Origin: an uncultured Pseudomonadales bacterium
GTDB lineage: Bacteria; Pseudomonadota; Gammaproteobacteria; Pseudomonadales; Azotimanducaceae
Reading direction: 5' to 3'
Assembly: GCA_958296025.1 (NCBI GenBank)
Contig: OY282430.1
Span: forward strand, 2,790,001 to 2,854,000
Length of the DNA: 64,000 nt
Shown here: piece by piece, positions 25,743-34,544 of the stretch
Numbering within the stretch: position 1 is the stretch's first letter
Layout: the number at the start of each line of letters is the position of its first letter
Notes under the pieces: model-generated
Databases searched by the model: none
The model's input: only the letters and a program-made list of their open reading frames with translations
What the model was told of the DNA's origin: nothing
Program-made: the position numbers and the translations under genes

Positions 25743-27149
25743 CTACTTGCTCATTTCCTCGAATTCGTCCGCGTCCGGCACGACCACGAATTCAGGGTAG
25801 GCTTCGATGCCCAGCTCCGCTGCGTCCTGACCGAGCATCTCATGGTCGCGCTCAATCCGCGCCCCCATGGTCTTCTCAAGGCCAAACCAAACCAACAGCG
25901 ACAGCGAGAACGCCAAGACGCCGATGCTGAGAACGCCGACCAGTTGCACGACGAAGTCCCCCCCTCCGGCAATGCAAACGGCTAAGGTGCCCCAAACCCC
26001 GGCCACCAGATGCGCCGGCACCGCGCCCACCACGTCATCGACCTTGACCATTTCCAGCAGTTTTATGCCCCCAGTGCAGAGCACGCCGCCGATGACGCCA
26101 ATGATGATGGCCCAATAGTGGTCCACGATGTCCGGCCCGGCGGTGATGGAGACCAGCCCGGCGATGGCGCCGTTCAGCACGGCCAGCAAATCCACCCGGC
26201 CGAGGATGGGCCGGGAAACGCACATCACCGCCAAGACCCCGCCGGCGGCGCCAAGGTTGGTGTTCACCAAGACGTTGGCCATGGTCACCGCCTCAACAGT
26301 GCCCGACATGGCCAAAACGGAGCCGCCGTTGAAGCCGAACCACCCCAACCAGAGGATGAAAACGCCCAGAGTGACGGCGGGAACGTTGGAGGGCGGGGTG
26401 GGCTTGACCCTGCCGTCCTTCTTGAACTTGCCGAGCCTCGGCCCCACCACCAAAGCGCCGGCCAAGGCCGCCCAGCCGCCGGTGGAGTGGACGATGGTGG
26501 AGCCGGCGAAATCCTGGAAACCCCATTGGGCAAGCCAGCCGCCGCCCCAAGTCCAGGCGCCGACGATGGGATATATGACGGCGGTCAGAACCACCGTGAA
26601 GGCGAAGAAGGTCCAGAGTCTCACCCGCTCCGCCAAGGCGCCGGAGACAATGGAGGCGGTGGTGGCCACGAACACCATCTGAAAGAACCAGTCCGACATC
26701 ACCGCGTAGCCGTTGGCGCCGACCGCGCTCTTGGCCGCCTCCACGGCCGCTTCGCTAGCGCCTTCGCCGAGGGCCAGCAGGCTGAGCTCCTCCGCTGAAG
26801 GACCGTACAGCCCCTTGAAAGAGCCGATCAGGTCACCCACGTCCACATACATCAGGTTGTAGCCGATAACGTAGTAGGTCACTCCAGCGATGGAGTACAG
26901 GCCGATGTTCTTGAGGCAGATCACCGAGGCGTTCTTGGTGCGCACGGAGCCGGCCTCCAGCATGGTGAAGCCGGCGCACATCCACATCACCAACACACCC
27001 CAAATGAGAAAGGAGAAGGTGTTCAGGATGAACTGCGTCTCCTCCCCGACCTGGGCGTAGGCCACCCCCGCAAAAAGGACCGCCGCCAAAGCCACCAGCC
27101 CAGCCAGCCAACGCCCGCCACCACACAGAAAACCGCCGAATCCGTTCAT
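25743..27149 (-). CDS. amt: Ammonium transporter Amt
   Basis: Trimeric inner-membrane channel for ammonium. 468 residues with an N-terminal signal-like helix (LAGLVALAAVLFAGVAYA) and eleven membrane helices. Signature segments are GSTIVHSTGGWAALAGALVVG, LGWFGFNGGSVLAM and the pore histidine in GAVPAHLVAGVWG. The region between helices three and four has a longer acidic/alanine insertion (ELSLLALGEGASEAAVEAAK) than E. coli AmtB. No glnK gene is adjacent. A sigma-54-type promoter lies 46 bases upstream. Confidence 0.94.
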   Translation of the reverse strand: MNGFGGFLCGGGRWLAGLVALAAVLFAGVAYAQVGEETQFILNTFSFLIWGVLVMWMCAGFTMLEAGSVRTKNASVICLKNIGLYSIAGVTYYVIGYNLMYVDVGDLIGSFKGLYGPSAEELSLLALGEGASEAAVEAAKSAVGANGYAVMSDWFFQMVFVATTASIVSGALAERVRLWTFFAFTVVLTAVIYPIVGAWTWGGGWLAQWGFQDFAGSTIVHSTGGWAALAGALVVGPRLGKFKKDGRVKPTPPSNVPAVTLGVFILWLGWFGFNGGSVLAMSGTVEAVTMANVLVNTNLGAAGGVLAVMCVSRPILGRVDLLAVLNGAIAGLVSITAGPDIVDHYWAIIIGVIGGVLCTGGIKLLEMVKVDDVVGAVPAHLVAGVWGTLAVCIAGGGDFVVQLVGVLSIGVLAFSLSLLVWFGLEKTMGARIERDHEMLGQDAAELGIEAYPEFVVVPDADEFEEMSK

Positions 27150-27194
27150 GTTTGCCTCCCTTCCAAGCCGTCAATGGAGCTTAAAGCCAACCCT

Positions 27195-27210
27195 TGCATG
27201 TTTTCGGCCA
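27195..27210 (-). promoter_or_regulatory. Sigma-54 (-24/-12) promoter of amt
   Basis: On the minus strand the sequence is TGGCCGAAAACATGCA. It keeps the invariant GG and GC at the required spacing of the TGGCAC-N5-TTGCA consensus, 12 of 16 positions allowing any base in the spacer. It ends 46 bases before the amt ATG. NtrC-controlled amt genes normally use such a promoter; no clear NtrC site was found upstream. Confidence 0.55.
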
Positions 27211-27445
27211 AGTATCAACAAGAAATTCCGGCAAGCGGCGTCTCCCAAAAGTCCAGGCAGAGCCAGCCAGTGACTTTGACGACGGCAACGCCCGACGGAG
27301 CGCCGGCGGTGATCGGGGCGCACAATGGACCAAATCGAGGGAATCGAAATGAAAGTGGCCGTCGAGGGGGCGTTCGCGCCGGTGGTCTTTCCCAACCTTG
27401 GGGTACACTAGGATGCGTTGATCTGGTGGAAGGAGAAAGCCGCCG

Positions 27446-29098
27446 ATGGCCATGCAGCGCACACCCTTGCTGATGTCCAACATCGTCGAACGGGGGGCCA
27501 AGGTGTCCCCCAACGAGGAGATCGTCACAGCCACCGAAGCCGGAGTGCGGCGGCAGACTTATCAGGACACACGGGACCGGGCGCATCAGCTGGCCCATGC
27601 GCTCAAGGCCGTCGGCATCGGCATTGGCGACCGGGTTGGCACCTTCATGTGGAACGGCGCCCGCCACTTGGAGGCTTATCACGCCTGCGCCGGCATGGGC
27701 GCGGTGCTGCACACCCTGAACATTCGCCTAGGCGCCAAGAATCTGGAGTACATCATCAACCATGCCGCGGATAAGCTCATCATCGTCGATGCGGACCTAT
27801 TGCCGCTGCTGGAGCCGTTGCGCGACCGCGTTCCGTGCGTGCGGCATGTGGTGGTGGCCACGGAGGAGGGCTTTGCCGGCTGGTCCACCGAGCTGCCCAA
27901 CGCAGTGGACTATGAGGCCTTCATTGACGGCCAGCCCAGCCAGTACGACTGGCCGCAGATCGATGAGTGCTCGCCCCTCGGCCTGTGCTACACCAGCGGC
28001 ACCACCGGCCATCCCAAGGGGGTGGAGTACGAGCACCGCTCTCAGTACCTGCACACCCTCACCCAATGCCTGACGGACTCCATGGCCCTTTCCGCGGTGG
28101 ACACCATTCTCGGCGTGGTGCCCATGTTCCACGCCATGGGCTGGGGCATCCCCTGGTCCGCACTCATGCTCGGCAGCAAGCAGGTGATGCCGCATCGCTT
28201 CATGTCCCCCCAACGGCTGCTGGACCTCATCGTCTCCGAGGGTGTCAGCATTTCCGCCGGGGTGCCGACCATCTGGCAGGGCATCAAGGGCCTCGTCGAG
28301 GCCAACCCCGACGCCTACGACCTTTCCTGCCTGTCCAGAGTCACCTGCGGCGGTTCGGCGCCCCCAGCTTCGTTGATCCGCTGGTATTGGGACGCCTTGG
28401 GCGTGGAAATGGTGCAGGGCTGGGGCATGACCGAGACCTCGCCCCTGGCCGCCCTGTCCCGGCGGGTGATGAAGCGCAGCCAACTGCAGCTCAGCCCTGA
28501 GGAACAGTTCGCCAACATGGCCAAGGCCGGGCAGATCATGCCGGGGATGGAGATCGATATCTTCGACGAGAACTTCAACCCCCTGCCCCATGACGGCAAG
28601 ACCATCGGCGAAATCCTGGTGCGCGGTCCTTGGATCTGCTCCGAGTACTTCAACAACCCGCAGCCGGAACGCTTCCATGACGGCTGGCTGCTGACCGGCG
28701 ACGTCGGCATGATCGACCCCGAGGAGTACCTCATCATCTCGGACCGGTCGAAAGACTTGGTGAAAAGCGGCGGCGAATGGATCTCCAGCGTGGACTTGGA
28801 GAACCACATCGTCGCCTTGGACGGCATCGCCCAAGCCTGCGTGGTGGCGCAGCCGCACCCCAAATGGGACGAACGGCCGGTGGCCTTGGTGGTGCTGGCG
28901 CCGGGCAAATCCGTCAACGCCCAGCGGATACGCGATCACTGCGCCACCGCCTTCGCTGGCTGGCAGTTGCCGAATGACGTGCTCTTTGTGGAAAGCATCC
29001 CGCTGACCTCCACCGGCAAGATGGACAAGAAAGTGGTTCGGGCCAACTTGGCGGAGCAGGGCTACCAACTGCCGGAATTGCGGGCTAGGGCTGGGTGA
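27446..29098 (+). CDS. Fatty acid--CoA ligase (AMP-binding, medium/long chain)
   Basis: 550-residue acyl-adenylate forming enzyme that activates a carboxylic acid with ATP and CoA. P-loop motif YTSGTTGHPKG, the GWGMTETSP motif, the LTGDVGMI segment with the ribose-binding Asp, SGGEWISS, and the C-terminal catalytic lysine in TSTGKMDKK are all present. The HAMGWG motif in VVPMFHAMGWGIPW resembles the AlkK/FadK-like medium-chain group. Start ATG 27446 follows AAGGAG; ATG 27452 is also possible. Confidence 0.9.
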   Translation: MAMQRTPLLMSNIVERGAKVSPNEEIVTATEAGVRRQTYQDTRDRAHQLAHALKAVGIGIGDRVGTFMWNGARHLEAYHACAGMGAVLHTLNIRLGAKNLEYIINHAADKLIIVDADLLPLLEPLRDRVPCVRHVVVATEEGFAGWSTELPNAVDYEAFIDGQPSQYDWPQIDECSPLGLCYTSGTTGHPKGVEYEHRSQYLHTLTQCLTDSMALSAVDTILGVVPMFHAMGWGIPWSALMLGSKQVMPHRFMSPQRLLDLIVSEGVSISAGVPTIWQGIKGLVEANPDAYDLSCLSRVTCGGSAPPASLIRWYWDALGVEMVQGWGMTETSPLAALSRRVMKRSQLQLSPEEQFANMAKAGQIMPGMEIDIFDENFNPLPHDGKTIGEILVRGPWICSEYFNNPQPERFHDGWLLTGDVGMIDPEEYLIISDRSKDLVKSGGEWISSVDLENHIVALDGIAQACVVAQPHPKWDERPVALVVLAPGKSVNAQRIRDHCATAFAGWQLPNDVLFVESIPLTSTGKMDKKVVRANLAEQGYQLPELRARAG

Positions 29099-29131
29099 CC
29101 GCCGGCAAGGCGGCAACTCGAACGGCAAAGC

Positions 29132-30748
29132 ATGAAGACGAGACCAACAAGACACCGGCTAAGAGCAACCAAGAGGTCCCGTGCGGCCGTGAAACCGGCT
29201 CGCTGGTTCGGTCTGCCCGCGTTAAGGATCGGATCAGTCGGTTGGCTGCTGTGCATGGCCGCCGTCGCCGGCTTCGGAGCTGGAGTGGAGGATCCCAGCG
29301 GCGACGCACAGCGGCAAGCTATCGGTGTCGCCGATCAAGCCGGCGGCGTCGCGAATGGAAAGGCGGCGAACGCCGGCGAAGATGCACCGCGCCAGGACGT
29401 TGGGTCAGTGGATCAGGATGTCGGGTCAGCGGCTCGGGGCGCTGCGGCGGCGAACCGGACTCGCGGCGCCGTCTGGATCGTGGATTTGGACGGCCCGGTC
29501 GGCCCGGCCAGCACGGACTTGGTGATGCGCGCCATCGAAGACGCCGCCGATGCCCGCGCCGAAGCCTTAGTGATCCGCATGGACACGCCCGGTGGGCTGG
29601 ATAAGTCCATGCGCGGTCTGGTCAAGGCCATCCTGGCGGCGGATGTGCCGGTGGTCACCTATGTCTCCCCGGACGGGGCGCGGGCGGCCAGCGCCGGCAC
29701 CTACATTGCCTACGCCAGCCATGTGGCGGCCATGGCCCCGGCCACCAACATCGGCTCCTCGACGCCAGTGAACTTGGTGCCCAGCGCACCGGAGCCGGCC
29801 ATCCCCAAGCCGCCGGCGCCGGAAGGAGAAGAGCGGGAAGAGGCGGAGAAACCCGCCGCCACTGGCGACGCCATGACCAAGAAGATGGTGAACGACGCCG
29901 TGGCTTACCTGCAAAGCCTCGCCGAACTGCGCGGGCGCAACATCGAGTGGGCGGAGGAGACGGTGCGCGAGGGCGCCAACCTACGGGCCTCCGCGGCCTT
30001 GGATCGCAACGTGATCGATCTGCTGGCGACCAACCTGGCGAATTTGCTCGCACAGTTGGAAGGCCGTCAAGTCAGCATCCAAGAACAGGTGCGCACCTTG
30101 GCGACGGCCGACGCCCAGCTCGTCTTCGTGGAGCAGGACTGGCGCCACGAACTGCTGACCATCATTACGGATCCGACCATTGCCTACGGCCTGCTGATCA
30201 TCGGCGTTTATGGCCTGATTCTGGAGTTTTACAATCCCGGCATGTTCTTCCCCGCCGCCACCGGCATCATCTGCCTGCTAATGGGCGCCTACGGCCTGCA
30301 GATGCTGCCCATCAACACCGCCGGCCTCGCCCTGATTCTGGTGGGCCTCGGCATGTTGATCGCCGAAGCGGTCACCCCCACTTACGGCGTGTTGGGCGTG
30401 GGCGGCGTGGTCGCCTTCGTCATCGGCTCGGTCATGCTGATGGACACGGACCTACCCGGCTATCAGTTGCCCCTGCCGATCATCGGCGGCTTCGCCGCAG
30501 CCGCCGCCGGCGTCGCCCTGATCGTGGTGGGCGGCGCCGTGCGGGCGCGGCGGCGATCCGTGGTGACCGGGCACGAGGGCATGATCGGCACCGAGGCCGT
30601 GGTGCTGCAGGATTTTCAAGGCCAAGGCCAGGTGCGGGTCTTTGGGGAGGCCTGGCGGGCGCAATCAAGCAAGCCCTTGGCCAAGGATGCCCAGGTGCGG
30701 GTCACCGCAGTGAATGGGCTGGTTCTCACCGTTGAGCAGGAGGAATGA
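29132..30748 (+). CDS. NfeD family membrane-bound serine protease
   Basis: 538 residues. A signal/anchor (VGWLLCMAAVAGFGAG) precedes a ClpP-like protease domain: RMDTPGGLDKSMRGLV, then the catalytic Ser in ARAASAGTYIAYASHVAAMAP and Lys in AMTKKMVNDAVAYL. Four to five helices follow, then a C-terminal OB-fold NfeD domain (GMIGTEAVVLQDFQGQGQVRVFG). Such proteases cleave stomatin-like partners; the slipin gene starts 3 bases downstream, forming the classic NfeD-stomatin operon. A Ser/Pro/Glu-rich insert lies inside the protease domain. Confidence 0.92.
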   Translation: MKTRPTRHRLRATKRSRAAVKPARWFGLPALRIGSVGWLLCMAAVAGFGAGVEDPSGDAQRQAIGVADQAGGVANGKAANAGEDAPRQDVGSVDQDVGSAARGAAAANRTRGAVWIVDLDGPVGPASTDLVMRAIEDAADARAEALVIRMDTPGGLDKSMRGLVKAILAADVPVVTYVSPDGARAASAGTYIAYASHVAAMAPATNIGSSTPVNLVPSAPEPAIPKPPAPEGEEREEAEKPAATGDAMTKKMVNDAVAYLQSLAELRGRNIEWAEETVREGANLRASAALDRNVIDLLATNLANLLAQLEGRQVSIQEQVRTLATADAQLVFVEQDWRHELLTIITDPTIAYGLLIIGVYGLILEFYNPGMFFPAATGIICLLMGAYGLQMLPINTAGLALILVGLGMLIAEAVTPTYGVLGVGGVVAFVIGSVMLMDTDLPGYQLPLPIIGGFAAAAAGVALIVVGGAVRARRRSVVTGHEGMIGTEAVVLQDFQGQGQVRVFGEAWRAQSSKPLAKDAQVRVTAVNGLVLTVEQEE

Positions 30749-30751
30749 TCC

Positions 30752-31519
30752 ATGGAGATTTTCACCGCCGTCATCGCAACTGTATTCTTGGCCTTGCTGG
30801 CCAGCGCCTTCCGCATCCTGCGCGAGTACGAACGCGCCGTGGTGTTCATGCTGGGCCGCTTCTACAAGGTCAAGGGGCCGGGCTTGATCATCATCATCCC
30901 GGTCATCCAGCAAATGGTGCGGGTGGATTTGCGCACCGTCGTGCTGGACATCCCCACCCAAGACCTGATCACTAGGGACAACGTATCGGTTCAGGTGAAC
31001 GCCGTGCTCTACTTCCGGGTGGTGGACCCGCAGCCGGCCATCATCAACGTGGAGAACTTCATGGAAGCCACCGGCCAATTGGCGCAGACCACTCTGCGCT
31101 CGGTCCTCGGTCAGCACGAGCTGGACGAGCTGCTAGCTGAGCGGGAACGGCTCAACCAGGACATTCAGACCATTCTGGATCAACAGACAGACCAATGGGG
31201 CATCAAGGTGTCCAATGTCGAGATCAAGCACGTTGACATTGACGAGAGCATGATCCGAGCTATCGCCCGCCAGGCCGAAGCGGAGCGCGAGCGACGCGCC
31301 AAGATCATCCACGCAGACGGAGAGCAGCAAGCGGCGCAGAAGCTGGTGGAGGCGGCCCGGGAACTCTCCGCCGAGGGCGGCGCCATGCAGCTGCGCTATT
31401 TGCAGACGCTGACGGAAATCGCCGGAGAGAAGAGCTCCACCATCGTGTTCCCGCTGCCGGTGTCCATGCTGGGGGGCCTGCAAAAGCTGGCGGAGGCGGC
31501 CTCCCCCAACAACCGCTGA
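30752..31519 (+). CDS. Slipin (stomatin/prohibitin-like, SPFH/Band 7 family)
   Basis: 255-residue membrane-anchored SPFH protein that forms oligomeric scaffolds in membrane microdomains. One N-terminal helix is followed by the Band 7 domain ([64 protein letters not shown]) and a coiled-coil AE-rich helix ([20 protein letters not shown]). AGGAGG precedes the ATG and lies inside the nfeD end, so translation is coupled to nfeD, its presumed protease partner. Confidence 0.93.
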   Translation: MEIFTAVIATVFLALLASAFRILREYERAVVFMLGRFYKVKGPGLIIIIPVIQQMVRVDLRTVVLDIPTQDLITRDNVSVQVNAVLYFRVVDPQPAIINVENFMEATGQLAQTTLRSVLGQHELDELLAERERLNQDIQTILDQQTDQWGIKVSNVEIKHVDIDESMIRAIARQAEAERERRAKIIHADGEQQAAQKLVEAARELSAEGGAMQLRYLQTLTEIAGEKSSTIVFPLPVSMLGGLQKLAEAASPNNR

Positions 31520-31562
31520 TTGCCGATCCGGAATATGGGTTTGTTTAGCTCGAATGCGGGGG

Positions 31563-31579
31563 AACTCGCCTCGCGAGTT
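31563..31579. repeat. Short inverted repeat upstream of the MFS gene
   Basis: AACTCGC-CTC-GCGAGTT: 7-bp perfect arms around 3 bases. It lies about 85 bases upstream of the preferred MFS start and 44 bases after the slipin stop. It could be an operator or a small hairpin; no T-run follows. Confidence 0.35.
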
Positions 31580-31661
31580 AGGCGTTAAGCCAAACGGCAT
31601 CCCTGGCGTTGGTTTTTGGAGCGTCGCGGAGCGGGCGCAACACCATGCCGGGCGTTCTTTT

Positions 31662-32927
31662 GTGCGCAAATTAGCTGCTAGCCTCAATGACCTCCTGCGT
31701 CCTGCGGGGCGGGTGTTTTACGGCTGGTGGATCGTCGCCGCCAGCAGCGGCCTGCATTGGCTGACCGCCACCCTGTTCATGCAGTCCTACGGCCCCTATC
31801 TGGTGATGCTGCAAGGGGATTTCGGCTGGAGCAAGACCGTGCTGGCCGGCGCCTTCGCCCTGACCCGGATCGAGAGCGGCATCCTCGGCCCCCTGCAGGG
31901 CTGGCTGGTGGATCGTTTCGGGCCGCGCATCATCCTCTGCATAGGCATCCTGGTGTTCGGCATCGGCTTCATGCTGTTCAGCCAAGTGGATTCGCTGCTG
32001 GGCTTTTACCTCACCTTCGCGCTGATCGCGGTAGGCTCCAGCCTGGGCGGCTTCGCCACCCTCATGGTGCCCTTGGTGCATTGGTTCGATCAGCACCGCG
32101 CCAAGGCCGTGTCACTCTCCCAAATGGGCTACTCCCTTGGCGGCCTTTCGGTGCCCTTGATCATTCTCTGTCTGGAGGCGTTTGGCTGGCGGGCCACGGC
32201 GTTTTTCTCCGGCATTGCGGTCATCGTCCTCGGCTTGCCCTTGGCGCGTTTGGTGCGCCACCGGCCGCAGGACCACGGCGAGGTGCCGGACGGCCAGCGC
32301 CGCAGCGGGGACGACGGCAAATCCGCAATGCCGTCCGAGCGGGACTTCACCGCCCGGGAAGCCATGCGCACCTGGACCTTTTGGCTGATCTCCTTCGGTC
32401 ATGCCTTCGCGCTGTTGACCGTGTCCTCCCTGATAGTGCATCTGGTCCCGCACCTGACCGAAGGCTTGGGCTACTCCCTAGCGGCGGCGGGCCTCATCGT
32501 GGCGCTGATGACCGCCTGCCAAATGGCCGGCCAAGTGGCCGGCGGCTATTTGGGGGACCGCTTCAACAAGCGCCTCATCTGCGCGTTCTGCATGGTCGCC
32601 CACTGCCTGGGCCTGCTCCTGGTGGCCTACGCCGCCAACCCATGGATGGTGGTGCTGTTCAGTTTGCTGCACGGCGTCGCCTGGGGGGTGCGCGGGCCGC
32701 AGATGGTGGCTTTGCGGGCAGACTACTTCGGTCCCTCGTCGTTCGGCACCATCTTGGGCTTCTCGTCGCTGATCGTGATGCTGGGCATGTCCGGCGGCCC
32801 CATCGTGGCCGGCTACATGGCCGACATCGCCGGGAACTACCGCGGCGGCTTCACCCTGCTCGCCCTGCTGGCGCTCTTAGGCTCCGGCTGCTTCCTGATT
32901 GCCCGCCCGCCGCGCCACCGCCGTTGA
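31662..32927 (+). CDS. MFS transporter (OFA/monocarboxylate-like)
   Basis: 421 residues from GTG 31662; the frame is open to ATG 31554, but those 36 extra residues are not typical of the family. Twelve helices begin with VFYGWWIVAASSGLHWLTATLF, the usual first helix of oxalate:formate antiporter-like carriers. The loop-2 motif is present as GWLVDRFGPRIIL and again as GGYLGDRFNKRLIC. A hydrophilic loop (PQDHGEVPDGQRRSGDDGKS) separates the halves. It probably transports a carboxylate; the substrate is unknown. Confidence 0.83.
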   Translation: MRKLAASLNDLLRPAGRVFYGWWIVAASSGLHWLTATLFMQSYGPYLVMLQGDFGWSKTVLAGAFALTRIESGILGPLQGWLVDRFGPRIILCIGILVFGIGFMLFSQVDSLLGFYLTFALIAVGSSLGGFATLMVPLVHWFDQHRAKAVSLSQMGYSLGGLSVPLIILCLEAFGWRATAFFSGIAVIVLGLPLARLVRHRPQDHGEVPDGQRRSGDDGKSAMPSERDFTAREAMRTWTFWLISFGHAFALLTVSSLIVHLVPHLTEGLGYSLAAAGLIVALMTACQMAGQVAGGYLGDRFNKRLICAFCMVAHCLGLLLVAYAANPWMVVLFSLLHGVAWGVRGPQMVALRADYFGPSSFGTILGFSSLIVMLGMSGGPIVAGYMADIAGNYRGGFTLLALLALLGSGCFLIARPPRHRR

Positions 32928-33084
32928 CAGGCACCGCGATGCCCTCCAAGCTTGGGCGCTGGCCGAACGGGAGGACATCGGGCTATAGTCCGCCCATGCG
33001 CATTCCCGCTCAGGACGCCGCCGGCCGCAAGCTGCCCATTGACGGAACCGTTGGCTGCTCAGTTGGAGTAAAGTAGGCAAGGAA

Positions 33085-33627
33085 ATGCGTGGTGCGTTCA
33101 GGAATCCGTTTTTGGCGTTCATCTTGCTGGCGGCCCTAGGGGCTGCCCCGGCGGGCGCCGAAGCGGCGGCGGAGGCCGAAGCGCAACATGGGGCCGCCGC
33201 GGACGCGGCTGCCGGCGCTTCGACATCCACCGGAGAGGAAGAGCCGGCGGGCTTGCCGGCGGAGGTGGAGGCCATACTTTCCGCGCCGGCGGCGTCGGAC
33301 TACCCCGGCGAGCAGCAATGCGTGTCCCGGCACCGCATCCGGGAGGTCAAAGTTCTCGATGAACGCCATGTCATCTTCCGGCTGGACCGAAAACAACACT
33401 ACTTGGTTCAATTCAAGCACCGTTGCCCCGGCCTGCGCCGCAACGATCCGATCATTTACGAATCCTTGAATAGCATGTCCGTTTGCCGGCACGACGTCAT
33501 TCGCGCCCTGACGCCCTTCGGCTTTGGGGATAGCCACGAAGGCCCACCTTGCTTCATCCCCGGTTTTCAGCAGATCACCGTAGAGCAACTCGCGGCACTG
33601 CGGGAAGCGCTGAAGCAGCGGCGCTGA
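33085..33627 (+). CDS. DUF6491-like secreted protein
   Basis: 180 residues with signal peptide (PFLAFILLAALGAAPAGA), an Ala/Glu-rich linker, then a conserved domain with four cysteines: EQQCVSRHRIREVKVLDERHV, HRCPGLRRNDP, SVCRHDVIR and PPCFIPGFQQI. This pattern fits the DUF6491 family of periplasmic proteins, whose function is unknown. The gene ends 3 bases before a MerR-type gene, so both are probably in one unit. Confidence 0.65.
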   Translation: MRGAFRNPFLAFILLAALGAAPAGAEAAAEAEAQHGAAADAAAGASTSTGEEEPAGLPAEVEAILSAPAASDYPGEQQCVSRHRIREVKVLDERHVIFRLDRKQHYLVQFKHRCPGLRRNDPIIYESLNSMSVCRHDVIRALTPFGFGDSHEGPPCFIPGFQQITVEQLAALREALKQRR

Positions 33628-33630
33628 ACC

Positions 33631-34506
33631 ATGAACCTCTACGGGGCCCAACCAGATGACAAGCCAGCCGAAAAAGGCTACAGCACCCAAAAGGTCGCCC
33701 ATTTGGTGGGGATGGCGCCGAACCAGGTGCGCCACTATGTTCGCCGCAACCTTCTAGCGCCGCACAAGGGGCCGAAAGGGGAATACCGCTTCGGCTTCCA
33801 AGACGTCGTTCTGCTGCGCACCGCCAAGAGCCTGCTGGACTCCGGCATCAGCCCCCGGGACCTGTTTCGGGCGCTGGCCAGCCTGAAGGCCGGAGTCGAT
33901 CCGGCGGCAGTGCTTTCCTCGGTGCGCATCTCCGCCCAAAGCGGCGCGGTGGTGGTGTGCAGCGAAGATCGGGTTTGGGATGCAAAAACAGGCCAAGAGT
34001 GCCTGCAGTTTGCAGCACATTCCGCGACCGCTGCCGACACCGTGCAGCCCCTGTGGACCTACCTGAATGAAGACTCCGGTGACGGTGACGATCTCAGCAG
34101 CGACGAGTGGCGGCAATTGGGCGTGGATTTGGAGGAGCTGGACGTCGCCAAGGCCTTCGAGGCCTACAGCCGCGCCTTGGAGGTGGACCTCGGCAATGCG
34201 GACGCACACGTCAACATCGGCCGCCTCTACCAGCTCAAGGGCAACCTAAAGAACGCCAAGAGCCACTACGAAATGGCCGTGCAAGCGGCCCCCGAGCACC
34301 AACTGGCCTACTACAACCTAGGCACCCTGTTTGACGAACTCAACGAACCCGAACTGGCGGCGGGCTTCTACCAAAAGGCCCCGAAAGTGCCCGACGCCCA
34401 CTACAACCTAGCCCGCATCGCCCGCCAAAGCGGCGACGACCTAGCCTACCGCCGCCACCATGAGCGATATCAGCGCCTACTGCGGAAGGAGGGCAAGGAG
34501 CGTTGA
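33631..34506 (+). CDS. MerR-type regulator fused to TPR repeats
   Basis: 291 residues. Residues about 17-85 are a MerR-like winged helix (YSTQKVAHLVGMAPNQVRHYVR, then YRFGFQDVVLLRTAKSLLDSG). A middle linker is followed by tetratricopeptide repeats from about 165 (AFEAYSRALEVDLGNADAHVNIGRL, NAKSHYEMAVQAAPEHQLAYYNLG). No metal- or drug-binding cysteines typical of classical MerR are present, so the TPR part is probably the sensor or partner-binding region. Such MerR-TPR fusions are known but uncharacterised. Confidence 0.8.
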   Translation: MNLYGAQPDDKPAEKGYSTQKVAHLVGMAPNQVRHYVRRNLLAPHKGPKGEYRFGFQDVVLLRTAKSLLDSGISPRDLFRALASLKAGVDPAAVLSSVRISAQSGAVVVCSEDRVWDAKTGQECLQFAAHSATAADTVQPLWTYLNEDSGDGDDLSSDEWRQLGVDLEELDVAKAFEAYSRALEVDLGNADAHVNIGRLYQLKGNLKNAKSHYEMAVQAAPEHQLAYYNLGTLFDELNEPELAAGFYQKAPKVPDAHYNLARIARQSGDDLAYRRHHERYQRLLRKEGKER

Positions 34507-34544
34507 TGGGCTCTAGTGCCCTGCTGCCACTGTCTGGGTTGGCC

